This document shows, one piece after another, positions 7,569-21,800 of a stretch of 64,000 nucleotides of DNA (the stretch's first letter is position 1; each line of letters begins with the position of its first letter). Under the pieces are notes generated by a model that was not told the origin of the DNA, made no database searches, and was given only the letters and a program-made list of their open reading frames with translations. This stretch comes from Cricetomys ansorgei. Taxonomy: Eukaryota > Chordata > Mammalia > Rodentia > Nesomyidae. The stretch spans positions 1,054,001-1,118,000 of the forward strand of contig JAMJFZ010000070.1 of the NCBI GenBank assembly GCA_026225945.1, written 5' to 3'. Both the position numbers and the translations under genes were made by a program.

Positions 7569-10500
7569 CACATGAGTGCTCTGTGGACTCTGGTCCCTGG
7601 GCCTTGGGCATGGGCCCCTGGAGAGAAATGATGAAGGCACCTTTAGAGAGCTTCAAGCGAGGAGGTCACAGAGGAGGGACACCCTGGTGGCACCAGTGAG
7701 AAGTGTGTTGTGCCTTGTGTCTTGGTATCCGTGGGTCTCTTCGACTGTGTTCAGAGAGCTCACAGTTGCATGTGTGCCACAGGCAGGTGTAAGACACATA
7801 TGTGCCTGAGATAGACTTGGGTGTTTGCAGACAGGAAAGGGAACCAAGGATGCTGAGGGGTGCCTGCTGGTTTGGGTGGGTGGGGCCTGAGGGGTTGGGG
7901 CTAAATGGGGGGATTGAGGCTGTGACAGACTCAGAGAGAGCTCATAATGGTTGCCTGGCAATGCCTCGGAGACAGGAAACCTGGGGTCCCATGCTGGGGC
8001 CTGGTAGGCAAGGTGGCAGATGAGATGGCATGTTTCTGGTTTTGATATGTCCTTGTCTCCACATCAGGATCCTTCCTGGGTGGCCTGCCTCTGCCTTTGA
8101 GGTTGTGGATGTCTCAGGCCCCTGGTGACCCCTGCTGGGGGTGTTGCCCTCAGCCACCATCTGAACCCTGATGACAGGGCACCTGAAGGCACCTTCCTGG
8201 ATCCATGGGCAAGAAGTCTCGAGGTTTTGGGGGGCCCATCTCATCTCCCATCAATCAAAGTCAGAGACGGGAGCCCTCCCAAGGGCACACAGCTCTCTGC
8301 TCTGCTTCCATGGCTGAGCCTCCTTCTGCCAGGTGGGAAGGCCTTGCTGGGCTTTCTGGGACCCCTTCGGAGGTGTGGTCTTCTCTCCTGACAAGTCATC
8401 TGCCCTCCCTCCCCTGTGTCCTGCTCTCTGCTACACCAGGATCCTGCTGCCCTACCAGCCAAGGTTCAGGCTGCCAGGGGATGGCGTAGGGTAGGGTGAG
8501 GGTCTTTGGCAGGTGGCCTTGACGGGGGACACTGTTGTGGACAGGCTCCCACAGAGTTAGCACACCCAAGTCCTGCAAGGCAGCTCTCCTGGTCATGCAG
8601 ATGGAGTGAGTTCAGACCAAGGCAGCTGGATCCTGCCTGGGGGCACCTAATCAAGACCAGCTCCTGGTCCCCTCGTCCCCTGGTCCTAGAGTCCACCTTG
8701 TTTGAGTCTGAGGGTGCTCCCCTGTGGTTCAGATTGCCATGGGGTTCTCCTAAGATTCCCTCTGGGATCTCATCAGAGAGGACCTTCAGGGACTCCCTGG
8801 CACCCAGAATGGCTTGGAGTGTAACATGGCATTGCATTTGGGGAGCCCAACCTTCCCACCCCGGGACTCAGCTCTCCATTGTGGTCTGCTACACTCAAGT
8901 CCTAGGCTCAACTGGTTTCCTGATCCATCCCCCGGGGGCAAGAAGACCCTCACCCTCCTGCAATGCTCCACACAAGTTTAGGATCCCCCCAGGTACAGGG
9001 TTTGTGCCCCATCTCTGACCAGTCCCTGCTCAGAACATTGGTGGCCATTTTGAAGTCCAGTGACGACTGAGCCAGAGTATGGCTCTTCTTTTTTTTTGAA
9101 AAGATTTTTGTTCAGGTGTAGGACTAGGGAGTGGAGCCAGAGCCCTAGGTAGTCTGCTTTCTGGGTATACTACTGCCATCAAACAGAATGGTTATGCTGA
9201 TCCCACTGGCAGGTCCCTGTCCTGCTCCTGGACATGGAGGCAAGCAAGCTAGCACCGCCAGGGTCTTGGCTGCAGCAGAAGGACTAGAGCGTCTCCCTCC
9301 AGCAGACTTGGCACCCCAGGAGAGCCGTGGGAAAAAACAGGGTCTTGGAGAGCAATGACCTGGGAGGCCACAGCCCGCCCCAGAGGTAGCAGGGAACCAC
9401 CAGGCTTGGCCTGCTCCAGGAGGGAAGCACCTCTTCCTGGTACTGTGGCAGCCAAGTCTACTCCCATGAGAGGATCTTCCTGCCAGGGACCTTGTGTCAG
9501 GGGCTGTGTGTGGGTTGAGGCTGTGGAATTAGAGTAGTCTGCCAGTGGGCAGGAGCCCACTGTGGAGGACCCCCTCCCTATCTTTTGGTTTAGGCTCGCC
9601 AGCAGCACCCACAACTCACACACTGCTCTCGCTCCCTCCTCCATAACACCACCTCAGAATCTTTTCAGGGCTGTTCTCAGGCTGTCAAGGCCAAATAGCC
9701 AATGTCACCAGAGAACCTCCATCCATTTCACTCCATCCCTGCCTTCCTCATTCCCTCCTCTCCTCTCTCTTCTCCTTCTGCATCACATTCTCTCTGCCTT
9801 CCTAATTTTTTCTTTGCATTTCATTTTTGTTCCCCTCCCCCTTTATTTTTTATATATTGCTTTTTTGCTTTTTGGTTTTTTTTTTTTGTCCTTTGGACAT
9901 TGGATTCTGTTTGATTAGGACTGCAGGTGAAGTTGAAGGACAAGGCCCTGTCAGGAAATGTATCTACCCTACAGCCACATGCCCAGAGTCTTAGAAGCAG
10001 ACTGGGAGGCAACAGCAAGGACAGAGGCCACCTGGTTGTGTGTAGTTGGTGGGCCCAAGGCAGGCTAGTGTGTGGCTCAGGGTGAGTCTTAGTAGAAGCA
10101 GCCAGAGTGGGGTGTGGACTGAAGGGCGCCCTGCCTCCCCTAACCAACCCCTCCCTGCGATGCCCAACACCTATGTGGGCAGCCCACTTGCGGGTTCAAT
10201 GGCGAGGTCACCTTGTCTAACCGCCAGGGAGAACTAACACCCAGGTCGAAGGGTGGACAAGCCCCTTGTCCTGCTCTTCCCTGTCCAGGGATCTCGGGTG
10301 GAAGAACGGTTAGTTAGATGACGCTCTAAAGTGAACAGACTGTATTCTGTGAACAGACGGTTCCAAGGAGACCTAGTCTGTTTGTATGAGGGTGTTGTCA
10401 GTGTGTGTGTGTATTTGTGTGTGTTTGTGTTGGGAGTTTGTGGCCATGCTTGTGGGTGTTTGTGTTTATACCTGATGAGTCCACTGGAGAGGAAGGTAGG

Positions 10501-11347
10501 CCCCAGGGAGTGGGAGAGGCAGCGCCATAGAGTCCAGGTGTGTGGCAGTCATGGTGGTCAGCTCGGAGCAGTGGGGGAAGTAACAGGTGAGTTTGAAGGG
10601 TAGGACCCTCTGGGACCTATACCTCATCAGCCGCTCAGGTGGGCTTGAGATAGGGACTGATCCAGGCCGGGATGGCTGTGCGAGCCTGTGACTGGGCCTG
10701 GCCTAAGGTCAGAAAGGTGGCCTGGCAATGGTATGGGAAGTGGCAAGACCCATCCTCGGGTGGCAGGCCTGGCACCTCTGAGAACTTGGAACAGGCCTGG
10801 CCCCAGGTAGCTAGCTAGCTTGCTCCCTTTCCAGCATCAGGGAGACTGCCTAGGTGAGGCGTGGCAGAGAGGGAGAGTAGGAAAGCAAGGACTGGGCCTA
10901 CTCCTGGAGGCAGCCAAAGAGGTCTGTTTCTAGAGGGCATCGTGGAAGTTCTCAGGCCTGTGGAGGCAGGCGTCTGGACTCTCTCTCAGCTCCTGGAAGG
11001 AAGGAAAGGTTCCTGTTGGGTCCTGGTGTGCCTTCCCCAAGGGAACAGGATATATGGTCTGGCATCAGACAGGCCTGTCTGTCCTGGATACTCTCTGGCT
11101 ATCACTGTATATAGGAGAGTTGTAGGTTGAGGGGAAAGGAGATAAAGGGAGAGGGTCTGAGAGAGAGAGAGAGAGAGAGAGATCTTAGTATAGGGAAGTG
11201 AGAAGGAGAGGAGAGAGAGAGAGACACAGAGAGACACAGAGACAGATGGGTGTGTGTGTGGTTGTACAATCCCTGCTTGTGAGGCTGGGGGATGTATTTG
11301 TCTTGTTGTTGATTTTGCATGTAGCCTGGTGGTCAAGCTCATTCATT
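7569..11347 (+). repeat. Repeat unit 3, A subfamily
   Basis: Unit of 3779 bp, close to the A consensus. Private differences are loss of one G in ccttcggagg (about 8365-8374), an extra G in agtgggagagg (about 10509-10519) and gggcttgag near 10641 where the other A units have gggtttgag. The C tract is interrupted by one T (cccctccccc, about 9832-9841). The GA tract is (GA)12. Confidence 0.95.
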
Positions 11348-14300
11348 CACATGAGTGCTCTGTGGACTCTGGTCCCTGGGCCTTGGGCATGGGCCCCTGG
11401 AGAGAAATGATGAAGGCACCTTTAGAGAGCTTCAAGCGAGGAGGTCACAGAGGAGGGACACCCTGGTGGCACCAGTGAGAAGTGTGTTGTGCCTTGTGTC
11501 TTGGTATCCGTGGGTCTCTTCGACTGTGTTCAGAGAGCTCACAGTTGCATGTGTGCCACAGGCAGGTGTAAGACACATATGTGCCTGAGATAGACTTGGG
11601 TGTTTGCAGACAGGAAAGGGAACCAAGGATGCTGAGGGGTGCCTGCTGGTTTGGGTGGGTGGGGCCTGAGGGGTTGGGGCTAAATGGGGGGATTGAGGCT
11701 GTGACAGACTCAGAGAGAGCTCATAATGGTTGCCTGGCAATGCCTCGGAGACAGGAAACCTGGGGTCCCATGCTGGGGCCTGGTAGGCAAGGTGGCAGAT
11801 GAGATGGCATGTTTCTGGTTTTGATATGTCCTTGTCTCCACATCAGGATCCTTCCTGGGTGGCCTGCCTCTGCCTTTGAGGTTGTGGATGTCTCAGGCCC
11901 CTGGTGACCCCTGCTGGGGGTGTTGCCCTCAGCCACCATCTGAACCCTGATGACAGGGCACCTGAAGGCACCTTCCTGGATCCATGGGCAAGAAGTCTCG
12001 AGGTTTTGGGGGGCCCATCTCATCTCCCATCAATCAAAGTCAGAGACGGGAGCCCTCCCAAGGGCACACAGCTCTCTGCTCTGCTTCCATGGCTGAGCCT
12101 CCTTCTGCCAGGTGGGAAGGCCTTGCTGGGCTTTCTGGGACCCCTTCGGGAGGTGTGGTCTTCTCTCCTGACAAGTCATCTGCCCTCCCTCCCCTGTGTC
12201 CTGCTCTCTGCTACACCAGGATCCTGCTGCCCTACCAGCCAAGGTTCAGGCTGCCAGGGGATGGCGTAGGGTAGGGTGAGGGTCTTTGGCAGGTGGCCTT
12301 GACGGGGGACACTGTTGTGGACAGGCTCCCACAGAGTTAGCACACCCAAGTCCTGCAAGGCAGCTCTCCTGGTCATGCAGATGGAGTGAGTTCAGACCAA
12401 GGCAGCTGGATCCTGCCTGGGGGCACCTAATCAAGACCAGCTCCTGGTCCCCTCGTCCCCTGGTCCTAGAGTCCACCTTGTTTGAGTCTGAGGGTGCTCC
12501 CCTGTGGTTCAGATTGCCATGGGGTTCTCCTAAGATTCCCTCTGGGATCTCATCAGAGAGGACCTTCAGGGACTCCCTGGCACCCAGAATGGCTTGGAGT
12601 GTAACATGGCATTGCATTTGGGGAGCCCAACCTTCCCACCCCGGGACTCAGCTCTCCATTGTGGTCTGCTACACTCAAGTCCTAGGCTCAACTGGTTTCC
12701 TGATCCATCCCCCGGGGGCAAGAAGACCCTCACCCTCCTGCAATGCTCCACACAAGTTTAGGATCCCCCCAGGTACAGGGTTTGTGCCCCATCTCTGACC
12801 AGTCCCTGCTCAGAACATTGGTGGCCATTTTGAAGTCCAGTGACGACTGAGCCAGAGTATGGCTCTTCTTTTTTTTTGAAAAGATTTTTGTTCAGGTGTA
12901 GGACTAGGGAGTGGAGCCAGAGCCCTAGGTAGTCTGCTTTCTGGGTATACTACTGCCATCAAACAGAATGGTTATGCTGATCCCACTGGCAGGTCCCTGT
13001 CCTGCTCCTGGACATGGAGGCAAGCAAGCTAGCACCGCCAGGGTCTTGGCTGCAGCAGAAGGACTAGAGCGTCTCCCTCCAGCAGACTTGGCACCCCAGG
13101 AGAGCCGTGGGAAAAAACAGGGTCTTGGAGAGCAATGACCTGGGAGGCCACAGCCCGCCCCAGAGGTAGCAGGGAACCACCAGGCTTGGCCTGCTCCAGG
13201 AGGGAAGCACCTCTTCCTGGTACTGTGGCAGCCAAGTCTACTCCCATGAGAGGATCTTCCTGCCAGGGACCTTGTGTCAGGGGCTGTGTGTGGGTTGAGG
13301 CTGTGGAATTAGAGTAGTCTGCCAGTGGGCAGGAGCCCACTGTGGAGGACCCCCTCCCTATCTTTTGGTTTAGGCTCGCCAGCAGCACCCACAACTCACA
13401 CACTGCTCTCGCTCCCTCCTCCATAACACCACCTCAGAATCTTTTCAGGGCTGTTCTCAGGCTGTCAAGGCCAAATAGCCAATGTCACCAGAGAACCTCC
13501 ATCCATTTCACTCCATCCCTGCCTTCCTCATTCCCTCCTCTCCTCTCTCTTCTCCTTCTGCATCACATTCTCTCTGCCTTCCTAATTTTTTCTTTGCATT
13601 TCATTTTTGTTCCCCTCCCCCTTTATTTTTTATATATTGCTTTTTTGCTTTTTGGTTTTTTTTTTTTGTCCTTTGGACATTGGATTCTGTTTGATTAGGA
13701 CTGCAGGTGAAGTTGAAGGACAAGGCCCTGTCAGGAAATGTATCTACCCTACAGCCACATGCCCAGAGTCTTAGAAGCAGACTGGGAGGCAACAGCAAGG
13801 ACAGAGGCCACCTGGTTGTGTGTAGTTGGTGGGCCCAAGGCAGGCTAGTGTGTGGCTCAGGGTGAGTCTTAGTAGAAGCAGCCAGAGTGGGGTGTGGACT
13901 GAAGGGCGCCCTGCCTCCCCTAACCAACCCCTCCCTGCGATGCCCAACACCTATGTGGGCAGCCCACTTGCGGGTTCAATGGCGAGGTCACCTTGTCTAA
14001 CCGCCAGGGAGAACTAACACCCAGGTCGAAGGGTGGACAAGCCCCTTGTCCTGCTCTTCCCTGTCCAGGGATCTCGGGTGGAAGAACGGTTAGTTAGATG
14101 ACGCTCTAAAGTGAACAGACTGTATTCTGTGAACAGACGGTTCCAAGGAGACCTAGTCTGTTTGTATGAGGGTGTTGTCAGTGTGTGTGTGTATTTGTGT
14201 GTGTTTGTGTTGGGAGTTTGTGGCCATGCTTGTGGGTGTTTGTGTTTATACCTGATGAGTCCACTGGAGAGGAAGGTAGGCCCCAGGGAGTGGAGAGGCA

Positions 14301-15122
14301 GCGCCATAGAGTCCAGGTGTGTGGCAGTCATGGTGGTCAGCTCGGAGCAGTGGGGGAAGTAACAGGTGAGTTTGAAGGGTAGGACCCTCTGGGACCTATA
14401 CCTCATCAGCCGCTCAGGTGGGTTTGAGATAGGGACTGATCCAGGCCGGGATGGCTGTGCGAGCCTGTGACTGGGCCTGGCCTAAGGTCAGAAAGGTGGC
14501 CTGGCAATGGTATGGGAAGTGGCAAGACCCATCCTCGGGTGGCAGGCCTGGCACCTCTGAGAACTTGGAACAGGCCTGGCCCCAGGTAGCTAGCTAGCTT
14601 GCTCCCTTTCCAGCATCAGGGAGACTGCCTAGGTGAGGCGTGGCAGAGAGGGAGAGTAGGAAAGCAAGGACTGGGCCTACTCCTGGAGGCAGCCAAAGAG
14701 GTCTGTTTCTAGAGGGCATCGTGGAAGTTCTCAGGCCTGTGGAGGCAGGCGTCTGGACTCTCTCTCAGCTCCTGGAAGGAAGGAAAGGTTCCTGTTGGGT
14801 CCTGGTGTGCCTTCCCCAAGGGAACAGGATATATGGTCTGGCATCAGACAGGCCTGTCTGTCCTGGATACTCTCTGGCTATCACTGTATATAGGAGAGTT
14901 GTAGGTTGAGGGGAAAGGAGATAAAGGGAGAGGGTCTGAGAGAGAGAGAGAGAGAGATCTTAGTATAGGGAAGTGAGAAGGAGAGGAGAGAGAGAGAGAC
15001 ACAGAGAGACACAGAGACAGATGGGTGTGTGTGTGGTTGTACAATCCCTGCTTGTGAGGCTGGGGGATGTATTTGTCTTGTTGTTGATTTTGCATGTAGC
15101 CTGGTGGTCAAGCTCATTCATT
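11348..15122 (+). repeat. Repeat unit 4, A subfamily, consensus-like
   Basis: Unit of 3775 bp with no obvious private change by eye, so it serves as a good reference for the A subfamily. The C tract is the interrupted form cccctccccc (about 13612-13621) and the GA tract is (GA)10. It is almost identical to unit 5 apart from a few single-base indels in unit 5. Confidence 0.95.
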
Positions 15123-18100
15123 CACATGAGTGCTCTGTGGACTCTGGTCCCTGGGCCTTGGGCATGGGCCCCTGGAGAGAAATGATGAAGGCACCTTTAG
15201 AGAGCTTCAAGCGAGGAGGTCACAGAGGAGGGACACCCTGGTGGCACCAGTGAGAAGTGTGTTGTGCCTTGTGTCTTGGTATCCGTGGGTCTCTTCGACT
15301 GTGTTCAGAGAGCTCACAGTTGCATGTGTGCCACAGGCAGGTGTAAGACACATATGTGCCTGAGATAGACTTGGGTGTTTGCAGACAGGAAAGGGAACCA
15401 GGATGCTGAGGGGTGCCTGCTGGTTTGGGTGGGTGGGGCCTGAGGGGTTGGGGCTAAATGGGGGGATTGAGGCTGTGACAGACTCAGAGAGAGCTCATAA
15501 TGGTTGCCTGGCAATGCCTCGGAGACAGGAAACCTGGGGTCCCATGCTGGGGCCTGGTAGGCAAGGTGGCAGATGAGATGGCATGTTTCTGGTTTTGATA
15601 TGTCCTTGTCTCCACATCAGGATCCTTCCTGGGTGGCCTGCCTCTGCCTTTGAGGTTGTGGATGTCTCAGGCCCCTGGTGACCCCTGCTGGGGGTGTTGC
15701 CCTCAGCCACCATCTGAACCCTGATGACAGGGCACCTGAAGGCACCTTCCTGGATCCATGGGCAAGAAGTCTCGAGGTTTTGGGGGGCCCATCTCATCTC
15801 CCATCAATCAAAGTCAGAGACGGGAGCCCTCCCAAGGGCACACAGCTCTCTGCTCTGCTTCCATGGCTGAGCCTCCTTCTGCCAGGTGGGAAGGCCTTGC
15901 TGGGCTTTCTGGGACCCCTTCGGGAGGTGTGGTCTTCTCTCCTGACAAGTCATCTGCCCTCCCTCCCCTGTGTCCTGCTCTCTGCTACACCAGGATCCTG
16001 CTGCCCTACCAGCCAAGGTTCAGGCTGCCAGGGGATGGCGTAGGGTAGGGTGAGGGTCTTTGGCAGGTGGCCTTGACGGGGGACACTGTTGTGGACAGGC
16101 TCCCACAGAGTTAGCACACCCAAGTCCTGCAAGGCAGCTCTCCTGGTCATGCAGATGGAGTGAGTTCAGACCAAGGCAGCTGGATCCTGCCTGGGGGCAC
16201 CTAATCAAGACCAGCTCCTGGTCCCCTCGTCCCCTGGTCCTAGAGTCCACCTTGTTTGAGTCTGAGGGTGCTCCCCTGTGGTTCAGATTGCCATGGGGTT
16301 CTCCTAAGATTCCCTCTGGGATCTCATCAGAGAGGACCTTCAGGGACTCCCTGGCACCCAGAATGGCTTGGAGTGTAACATGGCATTGCATTTGGGGAGC
16401 CCAACCTTCCCACCCCGGGACTCAGCTCTCCATTGTGGTCTGCTACACTCAAGTCCTAGGCTCAACTGTTTCCTGATCCATCCCCCGGGGCAAGAAGACC
16501 CTCACCCTCCTGCAATGCTCCACACAAGTTTAGGATCCCCCCAGGTACAGGGTTTGTGCCCCATCTCTGACCAGTCCCTGCTCAGAACATTGGTGGCCAT
16601 TTTGAAGTCCAGTGACGACTGAGCCAGAGTATGGCTCTTCTTTTTTTTTTGAAAAGATTTTTGTTCAGGTGTAGGACTAGGGAGTGGAGCCAGAGCCCTA
16701 GGTAGTCTGCTTTCTGGGTATACTACTGCCATCAAACAGAATGGTTATGCTGATCCCACTGGCAGGTCCCTGTCCTGCTCCTGGACATGGAGGCAAGCAA
16801 GCTAGCACCGCCAGGGTCTTGGCTGCAGCAGAAGGACTAGAGCGTCTCCCTCCAGCAGACTTGGCACCCCAGGAGAGCCGTGGGAAAAAACAGGGTCTTG
16901 GAGAGCAATGACCTGGGAGGCCACAGCCCGCCCCAGAGGTAGCAGGGAACCACCAGGCTTGGCCTGCTCCAGGAGGGAAGCACCTCTTCCTGGTACTGTG
17001 GCAGCCAAGTCTACTCCCATGAGAGGATCTTCCTGCCAGGGACCTTGTGTCAGGGGCTGTGTGTGGGTTGAGGCTGTGGAATTAGAGTAGTCTGCCAGTG
17101 GGCAGGAGCCCACTGTGGAGGACCCCCTCCCTATCTTTTGGTTTAGGCTCGCCAGCAGCACCCACAACTCACACACTGCTCTCGCTCCCTCCTCCATAAC
17201 ACCACCTCAGAATCTTTTCAGGGCTGTTCTCAGGCTGTCAAGGCCAAATAGCCAATGTCACCAGAGAACCTCCATCCATTTCACTCCATCCCTACCTTCC
17301 TCATTCCCTCCTCTCCTCTCTCTTCTCCTTCTGCATCACATTCTCTCTGCCTTCCTAATTTTTTCTTTGCATTTCATTTTTGTTCCCCTCCCCCTTTATT
17401 TTTTATATATTGCTTTTTTGCTTTTTGGTTTTTTTTTTTTGTCCTTTGGACATTGGATTCTGTTTGATTAGGACTGCAGGTGAAGTTGAAGGACAAGGCC
17501 CTGTCAGGAAATGTATCTACCCTACAGCCACATGCCCAGAGTCTTAGAAGCAGACTGGGAGGCAACAGCAAGGACAGAGGCCACCTGGTTGTGTGTAGTT
17601 GGTGGGCCCAAGGCAGGCTAGTGTGTGGCTCAGGGTGAGTCTTAGTAGAAGCAGCCAGAGTGGGGTGTGGACTGAAGGGCGCCCTGCCTCCCCTAACCAA
17701 CCCCTCCCTGCGATGCCCAACACCTATGTGGGCAGCCCACTTGCGGGTTCAATGGCGAGGTCACCTTGTCTAACCGCCAGGGAGAACTAACACCCAGGTC
17801 GAAGGGTGGACAAGCCCCTTGTCCTGCTCTTCCCTGTCCAGGGATCTCGGGTGGAAGAACGGTTAGTTAGATGACGCTCTAAAGTGAACAGACTGTATTC
17901 TGTGAACAGACGGTTCCAAGGAGACCTAGTCTGTTTGTATGAGGGTGTTGTCAGTGTGTGTGTGTATTTGTGTGTGTTTGTGTTGGGAGTTTGTGGCCAT
18001 GCTTGTGGGTGTTTGTGTTTATACCTGATGAGTCCACTGGAGAGGAAGGTAGGCCCCAGGGAGTGGAGAGGCAGCGCCATAGAGTCCAGGTGTGTGGCAG

Positions 18101-18895
18101 TCATGGTGGTCAGCTCGGAGCAGTGGGGGAAGTAACAGGTGAGTTTGAAGGGTAGGACCCTCTGGGACCTATACCTCATCAGCCGCTCAGGTGGGTTTGA
18201 GATAGGGACTGATCCAGGCCGGGATGGCTGTGCGAGCCTGTGACTGGGCCTGGCCTAAGGTCAGAAAGGTGGCCTGGCAATGGTATGGGAAGTGGCAAGA
18301 CCCATCCTCGGGTGGCAGGCCTGGCACCTCTGAGAACTCGGAACAGGCCTGGCCCCAGGTAGCTAGCTAGCTTGCTCCCTTTCCAGCATCAGGGAGACTG
18401 CCTAGGTGAGGCGTGGCAGAGAGGGAGAGTAGGAAAGCAAGGACTGGGCCTACTCCTGGAGGCAGCCAAAGAGGTCTGTTTCTAGAGGGCATCGTGGAAG
18501 TTCTCAGGCCTGTGGAGGCAGGCGTCTGGACTCTCTCTCAGCTCCTGGAAGGAAGGAAAGGTTCCTGTTGGGTCCTGGTGTGCCTTCCCCAAGGGAACAG
18601 GATATATGGTCTGGCATCAGACAGGCCTGTCTGTCCTGGATACTCTCTGGCTATCACTGTATATAGGAGAGTTGTAGGTTGAGGGGAAAGGAGATAAAGG
18701 GAGAGGGTCTGAGAGAGAGAGAGAGAGAGATCTTAGTATAGGGAAGTGAGAAGGAGAGGAGAGAGAGAGAGACACAGAGAGACACAGAGACAGATGGGTG
18801 TGTGTGTGGTTGTACAATCCCTGCTTGTGAGGCTGGGGGATGTATTTGTCTTGTTGTTGATTTTGCATGTAGCCTGGTGGTCAAGCTCATTCATT
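15123..18895 (+). repeat. Repeat unit 5, A subfamily
   Basis: Unit of 3773 bp. Private or rare changes are loss of an A in gaaccaggatg (about 15396), loss of a G in caactgtttcc (about 16464) and of another in the ccccggggc run (about 16485), and a longer T run near 16640. It shares ccctaccttc (about 17290) only with unit 6. It carries the B-type gaactcgg near 18335. The GA tract is (GA)10. Confidence 0.95.
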
Positions 18896-21800
18896 CACAT
18901 GAGTGCTCTGTGGACTCTGGTCCCTGGGCCTTGGGCATGGGCCCCTGGAGAGAAATGATGAAGGCACCTTTAGAGAGCTTCAAGCGAGGAGGTCACAGAG
19001 GAGGGACACCCTGGTGGCACCAGTGAGAAGTGTGTTGTGCCTTGTGTCTTGGTATCCGTGGGTCTCTTCGACTGTGTTCAGAGAGCTCACAGTTGCATGT
19101 GTGCCACAGGCAGGTGTAAGACACATATGTGCCTGAGATAGACTTGGGTGTTTGCAGACAGGAAAGGGAACCAAGGATGCTGAGGGGTGCCTGCTGGTTT
19201 GGGTGGGTGGGGCCTGAGGGGTTGGGGCTAAATGGGGGGATTGAGGCTGTGACAGACTCAGAGAGAGCTCATAATGGTTGCCTGGCAATGCCTCGGAGAC
19301 AGGAAACCTGGGGTCCCATGCTGGGGCCTGGTAGGCAAGGTGGCAGATGAGATGGCATGTTTCTGGTTTTGATATGTCCTTGTCTCCACATCAGGATCCT
19401 TCCTGGGTGGCCTGCCTCTGCCTTTGAGGTTGTGGATGTCTCAGGCCCCTGGTGACCCCTGCTGGGGGTGTTGCCCTCAGCCACCATCTGAACCCTGATG
19501 ACAGGGCACCTGAAGGCACCTTCCTGGATCCATGGGCAAGAAGTCTCGAGGTTTTGGGGGGCCCATCTCATCTCCCATCAATCAAAGTCAGAGACGGGAG
19601 CCCTCCCAAGGGCACACAGCTCTCTGCTCTGCTTCCATGGCTGAGCCTCCTTCTGCCAGGTGGGAAGGCCTTGCTGGGCTTTCTGGGACCCCTTCGGGAG
19701 GTGTGGTCTTCTCTCCTGACAAGTCATCTGCCCTCCCTCCCCTGTGTCCTGCTCTCTGCTACACCAGGATCCTGCTGCCCTACCAGCCAAGGTTCAGGCT
19801 GCCAGGGGATGGCGTAGGGTAGGGTGAGGGTCTTTGGCAGGTGGCCTTGACGGGGGACACTGTTGTGGACAGGCTCCCACAGAGTTAGCACACCCAAGTC
19901 CTGCAAGGCAGCTCTCCTGGTCATGCAGATGGAGTGAGTTCAGACCAAGGCAGCTGGATCCTGCCTGGGGGCACCTAATCAAGACCAGCTCCTGGTCCCC
20001 TCGTCCCCTGGTCCTAGAGTCCACCTTGTTTGAGTCTGAGGGTGCTCCCCTGTGGTTCAGATTGCCATGGGGTTCTCCTAAGATTCCCTCTGGGATCTCA
20101 TCAGAGAGGACCTTCAGGGACTCCCTGGCACCCAGAATGGCTTGGAGTGTAACATGGCATTGCATTTGGGGAGCCCAACCTTCCCACCCCGGGACTCAGC
20201 TCTCCATTGTGGTCTGCTACACTCAAGTCCTAGGCTCAACTGTTTTCCTGATCCATCCCCCGGGGGCAAGAAGACCCTCACCCTCCTGCAATGCTCCACA
20301 CAAGTTTAGGATCCCCCCAGGTACAGGGTTTGTGCCCCATCTCTGACCAGTCCCTGCTCAGAACATTGGTGGCCATTTTGAAGTCCAGTGACGACTGAGC
20401 CAGAGTATGGCTCTTCTTTTTTTTGAAAAGATTTTTGTTCAGGTGTAGGACTAGGGAGTGGAGCCAGAGCCCTAGGTAGTCTGCTTTCTGGGTATACTAC
20501 TGCCATCAAACAGAATGGTTATGCTGATCCCACTGGCAGGTCCCTGTCCTGCTCCTGGACATGGAGGCAAGCAAGCTAGCACCGCCAGGGTCTTGGCTGC
20601 AGCAGAAGGACTAGAGCGTCTCCCTCCAGCAGACTTGGCACCCCAGGAGAGCCGTGGGAAAAAACAGGGTCTTGGAGAGCAATGACCTGGGAGGCCACAG
20701 CCCGCCCCAGAGGTAGCAGGGAACCACCAGGCTTGGCCTGCTCCAGGAGGGAAGCACCTCTTCCTGGTACTGTGGCAGCCAAGTCTACTCCCATGAGAGG
20801 ATCTTCCTGCCAGGGACCTTGTGTCAGGGGCTGTGTGTGGGTTGAGGCTGTGGAATTAGAGTAGTCTGCCAGTGGGCAGGAGCCCACTGTGGAGGACCCC
20901 CTCCCTATCTTTTGGTTTAGGCTCGCCAGCAGCACCCACAACTCACACACTGCTCTCGCTCCCTCCTCCATAACACCACCTCAGAATCTTTTCAGGGCTG
21001 TTCTCAGGCTGTCAAGGCCAAATAGCCAATGTCACCAGAGAACCTCCATCCATTTCACTCCATCCCTACCTTCCTCATTCCCTCCTCTCCTCTCTCTTCT
21101 CCTTCTGCATCACATTCTCTCTGCCTTCCTAATTTTTTCTTTGCATTTCATTTTTGTTCCCCCCCCCTTTATTTTTTATATATTGCTTTTTTGCTTTTTG
21201 GTTTTTTTTTTTTGTCCTTTGGACATTGGATTCTGTTTGATTAGGACTGCAGGTGAAGTTGAAGGACAAGGCCCTGTCAGGAAATGTATCTACCCTACAG
21301 CCACATGCCCAGAGTCTTAGAAGCAGACTGGGAGGCAACAGCAAGGACAGAGGCCACCTGGTTGTGTGTAGTTGGTGGGCCCAAGGCAGGCTAGTGTGTG
21401 GCTCAGGGTGAGTCTTAGTAGAAGCAGCCAGAGTGGGGTGTGGACTGAAGGGCGCCCTGCCTCCCCTAACCAACCCCTCCCTGGATGCCCAACACCTATG
21501 TGGGCAGCCCACTTGCGGGTTCAATGGCGAGGTCACCTTGTCTAACCGCCAGGGAGAACTAACACCCAGGTCGAAGGGTGGACAAGCCCCTTGTCCTGCT
21601 CTTCCCTGTCCAGGGATCTCGGGTGGAAGAACGGTTAGTTAGATGACGCTCTAAAGTGAACAGACTGTATTCTGTGAACAGACGGTTCCAAGGAGACCTA
21701 GTCTGTTTGTATGAGGGTGTTGTCAGTGTGTGTGTGTATTTGTGTGTGTTTGTGTTGGGAGCTTGTGGCCATGCTTGTGGGTGTTTGTGTTTATACCTGA